IMG/VR virus record: IMGVR_UViG_3300046660_000259 | Location: 1 to 35,339 of that record | Length of the DNA: 35,339 nt | Strand: one strand, 5' to 3' | Origin: a virus | In this document: positions 6,325-15,954 of the stretch, piece after piece | Position numbering within the stretch: position 1 is the first letter of the stretch | How the letters are laid out: each line of letters opens with the position of its first letter | Program-made: the position numbers and the translations under genes | Notes under the pieces: model-generated | Database searches by the model: none | Told to the model about the DNA's origin: nothing | What the model saw: the letters and a program-made list of their open reading frames with translations, nothing else

Positions 6325-9300
6325 GTGGCGAACGAAGTTATCCGGCGCCTAACTATCAGCGCCACTTCTACCGGTATCGACGAACAAACCGGTAAGTTAG
6401 AAAAGCTGACAGCCGCCAATCAAAATTTGGCGACGGTCACAGACACGAACGCGAAGCGGGCGCTGTCCGCCGAAGCAGCATATGCCAAGTTGTCGAATCA
6501 AATCGACGATACAGCTAGGTCTCAGAACGCGATTGAGAAGGGAACGCGTACCCTAAACGATGCTCTGGCTCAGGGCCTCATTACGCAGGAAAAATACAAT
6601 CAGAACCTCGCCCTTCTCAAAGAGAAGTACGGCGAGGTCGGAGCGGCGAACGATAACGTCAAAGAAGGCTTCAGTAAGACAGGTATCGAGGCCGCGAGCG
6701 TCGTAAACCATCTGAAGCAGGCCGCAGAGGCAGCCTACGTGCTGTCTCCAGCGTTCCGCGGTCTCGTGAATGCCGGCGTTGCTACTGGCGTAACGGCGAT
6801 CGGTGCCGCCGCTGCGGCCACTACGACGGGCATTCAGGCGCTTGGCGCCGCTACCGTTACCGGCGCTGCGGCGATCGGCAGGTTAGGGCCAGCTTTCACG
6901 CCTATCGCGGGGGCAGTGACAACAGCCGGGACGGCAATGGCCGGGTTCTCTGGCTTCACAGGGCTAGCCGGAAATGCAGTACTCGGACTCACCGGCAGGT
7001 TGCTCTCATTCACTGCCACAATGCTTCGCGTTGCGGGTCCGGTCCTATTGGTTCTTGACGCTATCAAGCTGATTGAATTCGCGTGGTCTTCAGCCGGCGA
7101 AAAGCTGGAGCAGTACAGCACGATTTCTAAGGACGCGCTGTCAGTTGGCGTCACGCCAGAGTACATGCAACGGGTCGGAAAGAGCTTCGAAGATGCAGGC
7201 GGGAAAATTTCAGACGCTACGGACCTTCTGAAGAAGTTCTACGCGGTTAGTACTGACAAGCTTGGCGGTAGCGATCTTCAGAAGAAAATCGACTCGCATA
7301 TTGATGCTGGAAATCTTGACAAGAATTCTGGCGTCGACAAGGTCAGTGACGCTATCGGAACTGAAGACAAGTACCGGGCCGTTCTCGATTTGCTCAAGCA
7401 AATGACGGACGAAGGTAGGAAGTTAGCGGCGTTAGATATTGCTGCAACATTCTCTTCCCCGGATCAGTTGGAAGCTTTCAGACAGAACAGCGAATACTTC
7501 CTGCAGATGCAGGCTTCAGCCGATAAGATCGCGGCAACGAAGCTTGTAAACCAGCAAGATATCGACGATGCGACAGCGCTCAAGAATCGGTACGACGACG
7601 CCGTAAAGATTCTGTCCGAGAAGTGGATTCCGTTTCAGGAAACCATTACCGAAGGCGGAATGGCGCTGCATCGCGCGTGGGTCACGATCGTTGAGGATAT
7701 TGCGGCCGCCGTTAGCGGACTTGAGAAGTTCGCTAGCAAGATCACTAGTATTGAGATTCCGGGTTGGCTGAAGACAGCATGGAGTGCATCAGCCAATGCG
7801 TTGACACCGGCCGCGTTCAAGGTCGCTGGCCAACTTGGCAGTGCCGCTTCGGACCATTTGAACGGTCCCGCGGCCCCGGCCACGAACTACCCGGCCGGTT
7901 TTGCTTCAGGTTTATCGAATCCGAACACGGTATCAGCGGCGCGAAGGCAAACCACTGGAGTCTCTGACTTCATGCGGCCCGACACGTCGAATGAAATCAA
8001 TAAGGCGACACAAGCGACGCAAGACTACAACGACGCTGTAGACCGCGCAATTAACTCCCTGCAGAAGCATGTTCTGCAGCAAGAGGCGGACGCTAAGGCC
8101 GTTGGTCTTGGCGCCGGCCAACTGGCTGCATTCAGGGCACAGGCTGTTGAGACAGCCGCGGTACTTGCCAACGGAGGCAAAGAAACAGACGCTCAGAAAG
8201 AGGCGTTCGCTAGGCTGAAGGATGAAGCGAGTGCGGCTGCCGTTGCCTTGGAAAAGGCAAAGGTCGCTTCCGAAATCAGTCGTGGCAATCAGCTTATGTT
8301 TGCTTCGGCTGAAGACGTAAAGATTGCCAACCAACTGAAGGGAATCTACGGCGACGATATTCCGGCTGCGTTGCATTCTGCAGAGGCAGCCACAATTCGT
8401 TGGCAAGATGCAATGAAAGGTGTTGTTGACGAGATCAAAAACGCCGCTGGAGCTTTCGCTAACAACTTCGTCAGCGGGATCATGAGCGGAAAAAGCGCAA
8501 TGGATTCGCTTAAGAGTTCCGCGAACGATCTTGGCAAAAGCCTAACGTCGGCTGGCATCAACAACATTATCAAAGACCCGACTAGCCCCGTTGGTTATGT
8601 CGAAACTGGAATTGGTGTCATCACGCAATGGCTCTCTGGCGACAGCAAAAAGAAAGAAGAAGAAGCTGCTCGTAAAGCCGCTGCTGATCAGAAGGCGGAT
8701 GCGGAGTATATCTCTGCAAAGCAGAGGACCGAACAGTACAACTCGGAAGCTGCGCTGTCAGGCGTAGATACCAACACACTGTCGGGACAGCTTGCACAGT
8801 TTGACGCGGCTGCACAACAGAAGCGCGCGCAAGAAGCTTTGGCCGGCAATGGGGCAATCATCGCTCTTGAAAAAGACCTAGCGAAGCAGCGGCAGGACAT
8901 CGTTGATAAAGCCAATCAAGCGATTACAAAATCTCTGAATGACTTTCTTGCGTCGATTAAAACCGGCTCGCTTTCGACGTTGTCACCGGAAGATCAGTTG
9001 AAGTTCGCTCAGTCGAAATTCAATACCGATGTTTCATCCGCCCAAAACGGTGATCAGGATGCGCTCAACTCCGTGACTGCAGACGCTCAGAGTCTGTTGA
9101 CGCTGGCGCAGGCGTTCTACGCGTCGTCAACGGGGTACAGCACAATCTACCAGAGTGTTACGGATGCTGTTACTAAGCTGGCTGGTGGCAATAACCTTTC
9201 AGCCTCTACGCAGCTTGCACCGAATACGGCTCAGACTGCCGATCAGCTAGCTTCGGAAGCGTTGAACGTTCGCTACATCGCAAACGGAAATCACTATGCC

Positions 9301-9618
9301 GAAGGCGGTTACGTTACGAACGGAAAGTACGGAGTCGATAGCGTCACGGCGAGGCTTGCCGGTGGCGAGCACGTGACAAAGGCAAGTAGCGTCAATGGCG
9401 CAACTCGCTCGGCTCTCGACTTCATCAACCGAACCGGAAAGGCTCCGACAGAGAGTCCGGAGATTGCGCGAATTCTAACGCAAGGGTTCAACGGACAAAC
9501 CGTCGCAATCGTTGATGCGATTAACGGCATGTCCGATCGCATCAAGAAACTTGAAGATACGACTCGCCAGACGAGCAATCAACGGCGTGTGCCGGGTTCA
9601 AATCAAAAGGCGGCATAA
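6325..9618 (+). CDS. Tape measure protein
   Basis: The longest gene in the window (1097 aa), immediately after the G/GT chaperones. The GTG start at 6325 follows AGGAAGAG. Residues about 20-110 are coiled-coil, about 138-250 hydrophobic Ala/Gly-rich with several possible membrane segments, about 560-960 helical with Lys/Glu/Gln-rich coils. The C-terminal region has YAEGGYVTNGKYGVDSV with a GGEHV motif typical of tape measures. It sets tail length and probably helps DNA cross the membrane. At about 0.15 nm per residue it would specify a tail of roughly 160 nm; this is a rule-of-thumb inference. Confidence 0.92.
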   Translation: MANEVIRRLTISATSTGIDEQTGKLEKLTAANQNLATVTDTNAKRALSAEAAYAKLSNQIDDTARSQNAIEKGTRTLNDALAQGLITQEKYNQNLALLKEKYGEVGAANDNVKEGFSKTGIEAASVVNHLKQAAEAAYVLSPAFRGLVNAGVATGVTAIGAAAAATTTGIQALGAATVTGAAAIGRLGPAFTPIAGAVTTAGTAMAGFSGFTGLAGNAVLGLTGRLLSFTATMLRVAGPVLLVLDAIKLIEFAWSSAGEKLEQYSTISKDALSVGVTPEYMQRVGKSFEDAGGKISDATDLLKKFYAVSTDKLGGSDLQKKIDSHIDAGNLDKNSGVDKVSDAIGTEDKYRAVLDLLKQMTDEGRKLAALDIAATFSSPDQLEAFRQNSEYFLQMQASADKIAATKLVNQQDIDDATALKNRYDDAVKILSEKWIPFQETITEGGMALHRAWVTIVEDIAAAVSGLEKFASKITSIEIPGWLKTAWSASANALTPAAFKVAGQLGSAASDHLNGPAAPATNYPAGFASGLSNPNTVSAARRQTTGVSDFMRPDTSNEINKATQATQDYNDAVDRAINSLQKHVLQQEADAKAVGLGAGQLAAFRAQAVETAAVLANGGKETDAQKEAFARLKDEASAAAVALEKAKVASEISRGNQLMFASAEDVKIANQLKGIYGDDIPAALHSAEAATIRWQDAMKGVVDEIKNAAGAFANNFVSGIMSGKSAMDSLKSSANDLGKSLTSAGINNIIKDPTSPVGYVETGIGVITQWLSGDSKKKEEEAARKAAADQKADAEYISAKQRTEQYNSEAALSGVDTNTLSGQLAQFDAAAQQKRAQEALAGNGAIIALEKDLAKQRQDIVDKANQAITKSLNDFLASIKTGSLSTLSPEDQLKFAQSKFNTDVSSAQNGDQDALNSVTADAQSLLTLAQAFYASSTGYSTIYQSVTDAVTKLAGGNNLSASTQLAPNTAQTADQLASEALNVRYIANGNHYAEGGYVTNGKYGVDSVTARLAGGEHVTKASSVNGATRSALDFINRTGKAPTESPEIARILTQGFNGQTVAIVDAINGMSDRIKKLEDTTRQTSNQRRVPGSNQKAA

Positions 9619-9621
9619 GCC

Positions 9622-10029
9622 ATGGCCTCTCTTACGTCTTATCTGCAAAAGAAACTGCTAGACCATTCACTTGGTCTAGCAGCCTACGCGATGCCTGCCA
9701 CCGTGTACATTGGCCTTCATACGGCCGATCCGACACAGGCGGGGTCGTTCGCTGCGGAGGTGTCGACTACCGGCACGGGATATGCCCGTATTGCTGCAAC
9801 GTCGAAGATGAACGTGACTGATTCAGTAACCGGCATCTCCAACAATAACGCCGCGGTTACGTTCGGACCAGCTTTATCAGATTGGGGAACTATCACGCAC
9901 GTCAGCATCAGTGACAACTCTGGTGGTGGCAATATGATGTTATTTGGGCCTCTAACTATTGTGCAGACGACTCCAATTGGTGAATCGGTACAGTTCTCGG
10001 CTGGCCAGTTCATTATTCAATTCGATTAA
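9622..10029 (+). CDS. Tail fibre-like protein, Gp80 type
   Basis: A 135-residue protein. The opening MASLTSYLQKKLLDHSLGLA, followed by YIGLHTADPTQAG, GTGYARIA and a beta-rich C-terminus (VSISDNSGGGNMMLFGPLTI), is the recognisable pattern of the Gp80-like putative tail fibre family, where an N-terminal helix is followed by a 'YvgLht.dP' strand and a jelly-roll-like domain. It starts three bases after the tape measure stop and is followed by another small structural gene. Confidence 0.7.
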   Translation: MASLTSYLQKKLLDHSLGLAAYAMPATVYIGLHTADPTQAGSFAAEVSTTGTGYARIAATSKMNVTDSVTGISNNNAAVTFGPALSDWGTITHVSISDNSGGGNMMLFGPLTIVQTTPIGESVQFSAGQFIIQFD

Positions 10030-10044
10030 CAAGGAATAGCACCT

Positions 10045-10518
10045 ATGGCCGGTTTCGCGGCTTCCAACCTTAACGCTACGACGCCTGCACAGCAGGCCAT
10101 TACAACAACGTTCAAGACCCTTATTAATCTGTCTGCAGGCGCTACGCCGCGGCGGATCAAGCTGCACGAGTTTGTTTTCGGTACTGACGGTACGCCGGCC
10201 GACAACGCCATGACGTGGGATGTGTCGCGAACTACCGCGGTCGGTACGGGAACGACTGGCAACGTTGTTCCTATTGATGTTGCGGACGCTGCGTTTAGCG
10301 GTGTGTCGACGATCAATCAGACGGTTGAACCAACTTTCACGGCCAACACTTCGCAGTGGGCAGCCGGCATGAACCAACGTGCTACGCATCGTTGGGTTGC
10401 CTATCCCGGGCAGGAATTGGTTATTCCCGCTACGACGGCTGCCGGTCTTGCCTTCCGCGTGAAATCGCCGGGCTATACGGGTACTGCTGTTGCTCAGTTG
10501 GAGTTTGTTGAGCAGTAA
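10045..10518 (+). CDS. Putative tail structural protein (157 aa)
   Basis: A beta-rich protein (MAGFAASNLNATTPAQQAIT, then TPRRIKLHEFVFGTDGTPAD, PGQELVIPATTAAGL, and a closing AQLEFVEQ). The sequence suggests a beta-sandwich minor tail or fibre-associated subunit. AAGGAATAG stands before the ATG, and an intrinsic terminator follows. I know similar hypothetical proteins next to Gp80-like genes but no function. Confidence 0.55.
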   Translation: MAGFAASNLNATTPAQQAITTTFKTLINLSAGATPRRIKLHEFVFGTDGTPADNAMTWDVSRTTAVGTGTTGNVVPIDVADAAFSGVSTINQTVEPTFTANTSQWAAGMNQRATHRWVAYPGQELVIPATTAAGLAFRVKSPGYTGTAVAQLEFVEQ

Positions 10519-10544
10519 TAAGACTGGACTGCACTTTCTTACGA

Positions 10545-10573
10545 CCCGTCACGCTAACGCGTGGCGGGTTTTT
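10545..10573 (+). terminator. Intrinsic terminator
   Basis: CCCGTCACGC (10545-10554), loop TAAC, GCGTGGCGGG (10559-10568) form a 10-bp stem with one wobble, followed by TTTTT. It ends the tape measure/Gp80 transcript and lies just before the zinc-ribbon gene. Confidence 0.85.
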
Positions 10574-10587
10574 CATTGGGGGAGAGA

Positions 10588-10842
10588 ATGAAGAAGTTTG
10601 GTTGCTACGTGATCACAAGCGAATTCGAGACGATCGAAATGCACACGATCACATGCGGTCACTGCAACGGACTCACGATAGTGAAGCCGAAGGAGCGTCC
10701 GGAGGATTTAGGCGGAAGCTGTTCGCTCTGTTGGTCGTTAGTCTGTCCTTCATGCGCCGATCGCGGCAACTGTGACCCATTCGAAAAGAAATTAGAGCGC
10801 GCCGAAAGTCGAGCGCGGACACTTCGCACATACGGATTTTAA
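10588..10842 (+). CDS. Small zinc-ribbon protein
   Basis: An 84-residue protein starting at ATG 10588 after GGGGGAGA; the longer frame from 10561 would begin inside the terminator. Cysteine pairs C23xxC26, C45xxC48 and C53xxC56, with C62, suggest one or two zinc sites, followed by a charged helix (FEKKLERAESRARTLR). It sits between tail genes, with its stop abutting the next ATG (TAAATG). Possible roles are tail assembly or nucleic-acid binding; the sequence does not decide. Confidence 0.65.
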   Translation: MKKFGCYVITSEFETIEMHTITCGHCNGLTIVKPKERPEDLGGSCSLCWSLVCPSCADRGNCDPFEKKLERAESRARTLRTYGF

Positions 10843-12198
10843 ATGGCTGGTCAACTTGACGGTTGCCGCTTCGCCCCCACGGCGGGCGGCACATCAGATT
10901 TCACTTTTTCGTCGGCAGTCGTCGGGTATCAATCGCCTACAGCGGCCGGCGTGGTGAATGGTCGCTTGTATAAATATCGCGCTGAGAGCGCGGACCTTTC
11001 TCAGTGGGAAGTGGGGGAGGGCACGTATAGTTCTGGCGTCCTCTCGCGAACAACTGTGCTTTTCAATTCGTCCGGCTCGACATCGAAGATTAGTTTCACG
11101 CTTACGCCTAGCGTGGCGATTGTATTGCTCAAGGAAGATTTGCTTCTTATCGATGAAGCTAACGCGTGGAGCTATCTGCAAAAGGCGCAAGCCCGCGCGA
11201 ATATCGATGCTCTAAAAAAGAATTATCTCCTAAACGGCGGCATGCAGATTTCGCAAGAGAACGGCACCGCGGCCGGAACTACCAGTGGGTACTTTCTCGC
11301 AGATCAGTGGTCCATTCAGACTTCGTCCCCCGGCACTGCTACATTCTCCGCTGCTCAAGTTGCGTCGGCTACTCCGGGTGGATCAACGCATCGCCTTCGC
11401 GTCACTGTCACGGCGGCGCAGGCTACAGTTGGTTCTACGCTTGTATACTTGCAACAGAAGATTGAAGGCCAGCGAGTTGCAGACCTTATGTGGGGCACTG
11501 CGTCCGCAAAGACGGCGACGTTCTCTGTTGGCTTCAAGCCGCCAGTATCTGGAACGTACGTAGTTCAGGCTACGAACGCATCAGGTGCATCTGCGACATC
11601 TGGCCTCATTACTGTTGCTGCACCGGAAGTCGGAACAGACGTATCGAAGCAGGTTACGCTTGCCGGAATGACGACAGGTACTTGGGCTACGGACAACACT
11701 TCTGGCATCTCAGTGCAGTTGTTCTTGATGCATCCAAGCCAAAGCGCGAACGTGTTCGCCACCAATGGCAACGTGTGTGAAATGTTCGATGCGCTGTTTG
11801 TAGAGGGTGGTTCTGCTCCAGCGTTTGTACTACCGGATTTCAACAACGATATCGTTAGCTGTAAGCGCTACTATGAGAAGTCTTACGACTATGCGACGGC
11901 TCTCGGCACGTCGTCGGCAAATGGCGTGGAAAATATGTTTCTTGCCACGACTTCGGCGACCGTCCTCAATGGAGCACTGACTCCGAGGTTCAAAGTATCC
12001 AAACGTGCGGCCCCGACTGTTGTCGTATATTCAGAAACCGGAGCCGTGAATAAAATACGCGACCGCCAAAACAATGTAGACCTGACTCCCGGAGGCCCTG
12101 ATCTTATCGGCGAAAATGGGTTCCGTGTTTACGGCACTATTACAGCAGGAACTATCTTGGTGCTCTCGTGTCACTGGACCGCTAACGCGAGGTTGTAA
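10843..12198 (+). CDS. Tail fibre / receptor-binding protein
   Basis: A 451-residue protein. The N-terminal 100 residues (WEVGEGTYSSGVLSRTTVLF, then NSSGSTSKISFT) form the attachment module shared by many phage fibres and present again in the protein at 15248-15940. A short helix (SYLQKAQARANIDAL) links to a domain starting NYLLNGGMQISQENGT, typical of carbohydrate-binding tail spike/fibre domains (the 'NG.m.i.qrg' theme). The rest is beta-rich, ending in a small lectin-like domain with two Cys. It probably binds the host surface. Confidence 0.72.
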   Translation: MAGQLDGCRFAPTAGGTSDFTFSSAVVGYQSPTAAGVVNGRLYKYRAESADLSQWEVGEGTYSSGVLSRTTVLFNSSGSTSKISFTLTPSVAIVLLKEDLLLIDEANAWSYLQKAQARANIDALKKNYLLNGGMQISQENGTAAGTTSGYFLADQWSIQTSSPGTATFSAAQVASATPGGSTHRLRVTVTAAQATVGSTLVYLQQKIEGQRVADLMWGTASAKTATFSVGFKPPVSGTYVVQATNASGASATSGLITVAAPEVGTDVSKQVTLAGMTTGTWATDNTSGISVQLFLMHPSQSANVFATNGNVCEMFDALFVEGGSAPAFVLPDFNNDIVSCKRYYEKSYDYATALGTSSANGVENMFLATTSATVLNGALTPRFKVSKRAAPTVVVYSETGAVNKIRDRQNNVDLTPGGPDLIGENGFRVYGTITAGTILVLSCHWTANARL

Positions 12199-12201
12199 GC
12201 C

Positions 12202-12894
12202 ATGCTTTTAGGCGGTGACGCACTAGGGCGTGTTGCGCTAGGCCAGATTACGACCGCTGCGCCGGTCGTGAACGCGAACGAAGACAGTTGGCATCAACCG
12301 TTCAATACGGACATTGTGCGTTCGCGAAAGCCAATGCACACCGGGGCGCAACAGTTCGCTAGTTTTGTTCAGTTCGCTCCGTTTGCTGAAAGGGTATCGG
12401 CAGATAAGTGGTTCGTGCCATTTAACGAACCCACGCGTTTCAAACAACTCCGCTCCTCGCTTCACACGGGTGCGCAGCAATTTGCGTCATTTATTCAGTT
12501 TGCTCCGTTTGCTGAAAGTGTGTCGGCAGACAGATGGTTCGTTCCTCTTAATGAACCGGTTCGGTTTCGTCCTTCGCTGCCAACTAGACTTCAACAGTTT
12601 GCAAGCTTTGTTCAATTCGCACCATTCTATGAAGCTGTTTCGGCCGATCGTTGGTACGCGCCATTCTCGGAGCCGGTACGCTTTAGGCCGCGTCTACCAA
12701 CGCACGCACAATGGTTTGGTCGCGGAATCGAATTCCCGCTTACTACGTCTATCGTGCAATTGTCTGTGGCAATGCTTGGGACTGGCTTTGTTGGCGGCGT
12801 GCCAACATCGAACTACAAAAAAATCTTGGCTACCGACAACAAACGGAAGCTGATCTATGCGGCGGAAATCTCGCCGTGGACTCTATCTCAGTAA
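12202..12894 (+). CDS. Repeat-containing tail protein
   Basis: A 230-residue protein with three clear tandem repeats. The unit QQFASFVQFAPF, about 7 residues, VSADxWFxP, then EPxRF starts near residues 50, 92 and 131, with half-units at about 24-49 and 170-180, so the period is 39-42 residues. The N-terminus (MLLGGDALGRVALGQI) and C-terminus (KRKLIYAAEISPW) resemble short motifs at the ends of nearby tail-tip proteins. The position between a fibre and the hub suggests a tail-tip or fibre-linking role. Repeats of WxxPFSEP type occur in other phage and prophage proteins, as I recall. Confidence 0.6.
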   Translation: MLLGGDALGRVALGQITTAAPVVNANEDSWHQPFNTDIVRSRKPMHTGAQQFASFVQFAPFAERVSADKWFVPFNEPTRFKQLRSSLHTGAQQFASFIQFAPFAESVSADRWFVPLNEPVRFRPSLPTRLQQFASFVQFAPFYEAVSADRWYAPFSEPVRFRPRLPTHAQWFGRGIEFPLTTSIVQLSVAMLGTGFVGGVPTSNYKKILATDNKRKLIYAAEISPWTLSQ

Positions 12895-12903
12895 GGAAAG
12901 ACT

Positions 12904-14469
12904 ATGTTCGGAAGCGAAGCCTTCGGAGAATACACGTTTAGCGACGCGTTTTGGTCCGCTAGGACTTCGCTTCTGAGCGAGTCTCACCTTACTATTTCGC
13001 GCGAGTTTCGAATCTTCTCTGCTACGAATGAATTCGTAACAAACGACAGCGACGCGCCAGCATCGACTCCGTTTTTCGGAACGCTGGTGCAGCCGCTTAG
13101 TTTCACAAGATCGTTGCTTGGTTCAGATATCATTGGAAACTTTTCATCCGGCACGGGCGATCTTGAGATTGCAAATACGGACGGTACGTATGACTTTCTA
13201 ATCCAGAATTTTGCGATCGATGGAAGAGACATTATCGTAAAGGTCGGGCGAGAAGGGGACGCATACAACACGTTCTTCACGGTGTTCAACGGCACGGCTT
13301 CTGATTGGGTTGTTGCCGAAGATGCAGTTAAGATTAAGTTGGTAGACAATGGCTACCTATTGGACGTTGCAGCGCAGCCAAACAACTATGCTGGCACGGG
13401 AAGCACAGAAGGCACGTCCGATCTAAAGGGCAAACGAAAACCGCGTTGCTTCGGCACGTGCTACAACATATCTCCGCCCTTAGTCATTCCATCTTCCTTG
13501 ATGTATCAAGTTCACGACGGCTCGATAAACGCCGTTGTTGCCGTTTATGACCGCGGAACGCCGCTGACATTTCAGGCTGATTTCGCGGATACAACGACTC
13601 TCGCGGCTGCATCGATCACGAGCGGCAAATACGGTACGTGCAAGACGGCCGGTTGGTTCAAACTCGGTAGCTCACCGACAGGCACGGTGACTTGCGATAT
13701 TCAGGGTGACAATAAGGGCGGTGTGTGGTCGCGAACTTCAGCGGCTATCGTTAGACGGTTGCTGCAAACCACAACTATTGCTGATCCGCAGGGCCTGTAC
13801 CTGCCGTCGTTCAATGCAATTTCGAACACGGCAGACGTTGGTTACTACATCGCGCCAGACGATACCAACACGGTTGCCGACGCCATTTCAAATATCATGG
13901 GTGGCATAGGTGGGTGGGGTGGGTTTAGACGCACCGGCCAGTTCGAACTTGGCATTTTCAAAACGCCAACAGGTACGCAACCAAATGCGGTTTTCGATCG
14001 CAGCGACGTGCTGCAAATTTCGCGGGAAGCGTTGCCGTCATCGTTGACGCCTCCGCCGTATAGGTTCCGATGCGGATATCAACATAATTGGACGGTACAG
14101 ACTGACGTTGCCGGCAGCGTTAGCGCGACGATGAAAAGCTTTCTAGCGCAAGCTGATCGCTACTCGGACTCCACTGACTTGACGGTGAAAACTGATCACC
14201 CATTCGCGCATGATAGAGACCCTATTGTCAGCTACTTTGTCAATCAGGCTGATGCGCAGGCCGAGTCAGATCGGCTTCTAGCGCTGTATCGGGCCAAAGC
14301 CGGCTTGTATCGTGTAAGCGTTGGCGTGCAGCCGTTCGCCTTGGACTTAGGTGACATCATTAATCTGACGTACCCACGTTGGGACTTAACAGTCGGTCGA
14401 AACCTTCGCATTGTTGAAATGACGGAGAACGCCAAAGACAACACAATCGAAATGGTAGCTTATGGGTAA
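12904..14469 (+). CDS. Tail-tip / baseplate hub protein
   Basis: A 521-residue protein starting at ATG 12904 after GGAAAG. The N-terminus (MFGSEAFGEYTFSDAF) is like other tip proteins; the middle (SLLGSDIIGNFSSGTGDLEI, then DGTYDFLIQNFAIDGRDI) and C-terminus (LDLGDIINLTYPRWDL, RIVEMTENAKDNTIEMVAY) match the gp27-like tail hub/tip proteins of siphophages, whose C-terminal domains carry the 'lGDvv.l..p' signature. It would form the ring at the tail end to which fibres attach. It overlaps the following gene by 8 bp. Confidence 0.7.
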   Translation: MFGSEAFGEYTFSDAFWSARTSLLSESHLTISREFRIFSATNEFVTNDSDAPASTPFFGTLVQPLSFTRSLLGSDIIGNFSSGTGDLEIANTDGTYDFLIQNFAIDGRDIIVKVGREGDAYNTFFTVFNGTASDWVVAEDAVKIKLVDNGYLLDVAAQPNNYAGTGSTEGTSDLKGKRKPRCFGTCYNISPPLVIPSSLMYQVHDGSINAVVAVYDRGTPLTFQADFADTTTLAAASITSGKYGTCKTAGWFKLGSSPTGTVTCDIQGDNKGGVWSRTSAAIVRRLLQTTTIADPQGLYLPSFNAISNTADVGYYIAPDDTNTVADAISNIMGGIGGWGGFRRTGQFELGIFKTPTGTQPNAVFDRSDVLQISREALPSSLTPPPYRFRCGYQHNWTVQTDVAGSVSATMKSFLAQADRYSDSTDLTVKTDHPFAHDRDPIVSYFVNQADAQAESDRLLALYRAKAGLYRVSVGVQPFALDLGDIINLTYPRWDLTVGRNLRIVEMTENAKDNTIEMVAYG

Positions 14470-15244
14470 CGCCTGCATTGCATATACAAATTTGGTCGAT
14501 ACGGCAGCGCTGATTACTGCAACGTCTTCCAATCTTCTTTTGCCGGTTTCAAATATCACGAATCCTCATATTGCGCGTAAATGGCGCGGGACGACTCCCG
14601 CTCAAGACTCAATCATTATTGATATGGGCGCCATGGTAAATTTCGATACCATGGCTGCCTTTGGTCTAACCGGCAACGCCATTCGCATGAAAGCGTCGGC
14701 GATTGACTCAACCGGCGCTGCCGGTGAGGTCTTTACCCAGCCTGACATGATCGGTTCTGTTAATGGCATATTCTATGACCAGCGATACAATTCGAGTATT
14801 GCGCTGCTTCCAGCCCCATTGAGCGCGCGATATTTTCGCATCGATAAGTTTGACGACAGCGGCGGACTAGTGGAAGTCGGTAGAGTATTCATCGGTCTAA
14901 GAACGCAGTTCAGCTACAATTTTGCGAAGGGCTGGTCGCGGACATACTCCGATCTTTCATTGAGGTCCAAGACGAGAGGTGGACAAACGCAGGTGTTTCC
15001 AGACACCGTGTTTAGAACAATTGATGTCACGTTCGATTTCTTGACTCAATCGGACAGAGACGGGTTTGTTGAAGACGTTGACCGCACGAACGCGCTAAAG
15101 ACTGATGTCCTTTTCGTTACGAACCCTGACAGCGCGAATTTGGCGCGAGACTCAGTGTGGGGCCTGATGACTTCGCTAACGCCAGTCGTGCAGCCGTCCG
15201 TTTCGACATTTACAAAACAGTACACGATTGAAGAGCGACTTTAA
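14462..15244 (+). CDS. Tail-tip protein with possible galactose-binding-like domain
   Basis: A 260-residue protein, ATG overlapping the hub stop. ARKWRGTTPAQDSIIIDMG, then NFDTMAAFGLTG, and RYFRIDKFDDSG followed by VGRVFIG, match the beta-sandwich pattern of discoidin/F5-F8-like domains ('i.iDlG....d.i.l..hn'). The second half (VTFDFLTQSDRDGFVED, TKQYTIEERL) resembles distal-tail/DUF2460-like modules. It probably stabilises the tip or contacts the receptor. Function inferred from position and fold pattern. Confidence 0.6.
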   Translation: MGNACIAYTNLVDTAALITATSSNLLLPVSNITNPHIARKWRGTTPAQDSIIIDMGAMVNFDTMAAFGLTGNAIRMKASAIDSTGAAGEVFTQPDMIGSVNGIFYDQRYNSSIALLPAPLSARYFRIDKFDDSGGLVEVGRVFIGLRTQFSYNFAKGWSRTYSDLSLRSKTRGGQTQVFPDTVFRTIDVTFDFLTQSDRDGFVEDVDRTNALKTDVLFVTNPDSANLARDSVWGLMTSLTPVVQPSVSTFTKQYTIEERL

Positions 15245-15247
15245 GCA

Positions 15248-15940
15248 ATGGCGCATATTCTAAAAGACCGGACTCGCGAAGTAACCTCGACAACTGGAAC
15301 GGGTGCTATCGCTCTAGGTGGAGCGCTTCCGGGCTACAAAACGTTTAGCTCGGGCATGGCTAATGGTGATACCACATTCTATTGCATTGTCTTGCCGGGT
15401 AGTGCTTGGGAGGTTGGATTTGGCACGTGGGTAACTGGCAACACGCTGCAGCGTAGTCAGGTATACGATTCCTCAAATGCTGGCGCTCTTGTCAACTTCC
15501 CCGCTGGAACGAAGGATGTGTTTTGCGCTTTGCCGGCCCAGTTCGGCAACGCGCTTAAAAGCTGCTTCAACTCGGGTGTGCTGATGCTGTTCCAGCAGAC
15601 AACGGCACCGGTCTATTGGACTAAGCAGGTAACGCACAACGACAAGGCGTTGCGTGTCGTTAGTGGCGCCGCTGGGTCCGGTGGTGCCACGGCGTTTTCG
15701 TCTATTTTAAATGGCACGATCGGTACAAATGGCGGCACGCTCAGTGTCTCTACAATGCCTTCGCATAGCCACGCGTACGAGACGTTCTCGCAGGTTAGAA
15801 ACGACGGCACCGCGACCGTTAGTACAATGAGCTTTCACATCCCCGGCACAACGGGAAGCACAGGCGGCGACGGCGCACATAGCCATGGGATCACGATGAA
15901 CATTGCCTATGTTGATTTGATTATTTGTAGCAAAGACTAA
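15248..15940 (+). CDS. Tail fibre / collar-type protein with His-x-His motifs
   Basis: A 230-residue protein. Its first ~100 residues (SAWEVGFGTWVTGNTLQRSQ, then NAGALVNFPAGTKDVF) are the same attachment module as in the fibre at 10843. The C-terminal half (LMLFQQTTAPVYWTKQ, then MPSHSHAYE, GDGAHSHGITMNIAYVDLI) is the phage collar/fibre-tip type, in which repeated HSH motifs bind metal ions along a trimeric needle. It begins four bases after the previous stop. Likely an adhesin or short tail fibre. Confidence 0.72.
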   Translation: MAHILKDRTREVTSTTGTGAIALGGALPGYKTFSSGMANGDTTFYCIVLPGSAWEVGFGTWVTGNTLQRSQVYDSSNAGALVNFPAGTKDVFCALPAQFGNALKSCFNSGVLMLFQQTTAPVYWTKQVTHNDKALRVVSGAAGSGGATAFSSILNGTIGTNGGTLSVSTMPSHSHAYETFSQVRNDGTATVSTMSFHIPGTTGSTGGDGAHSHGITMNIAYVDLIICSKD

Positions 15941-15954
15941 TTTGGAGGATTCGA

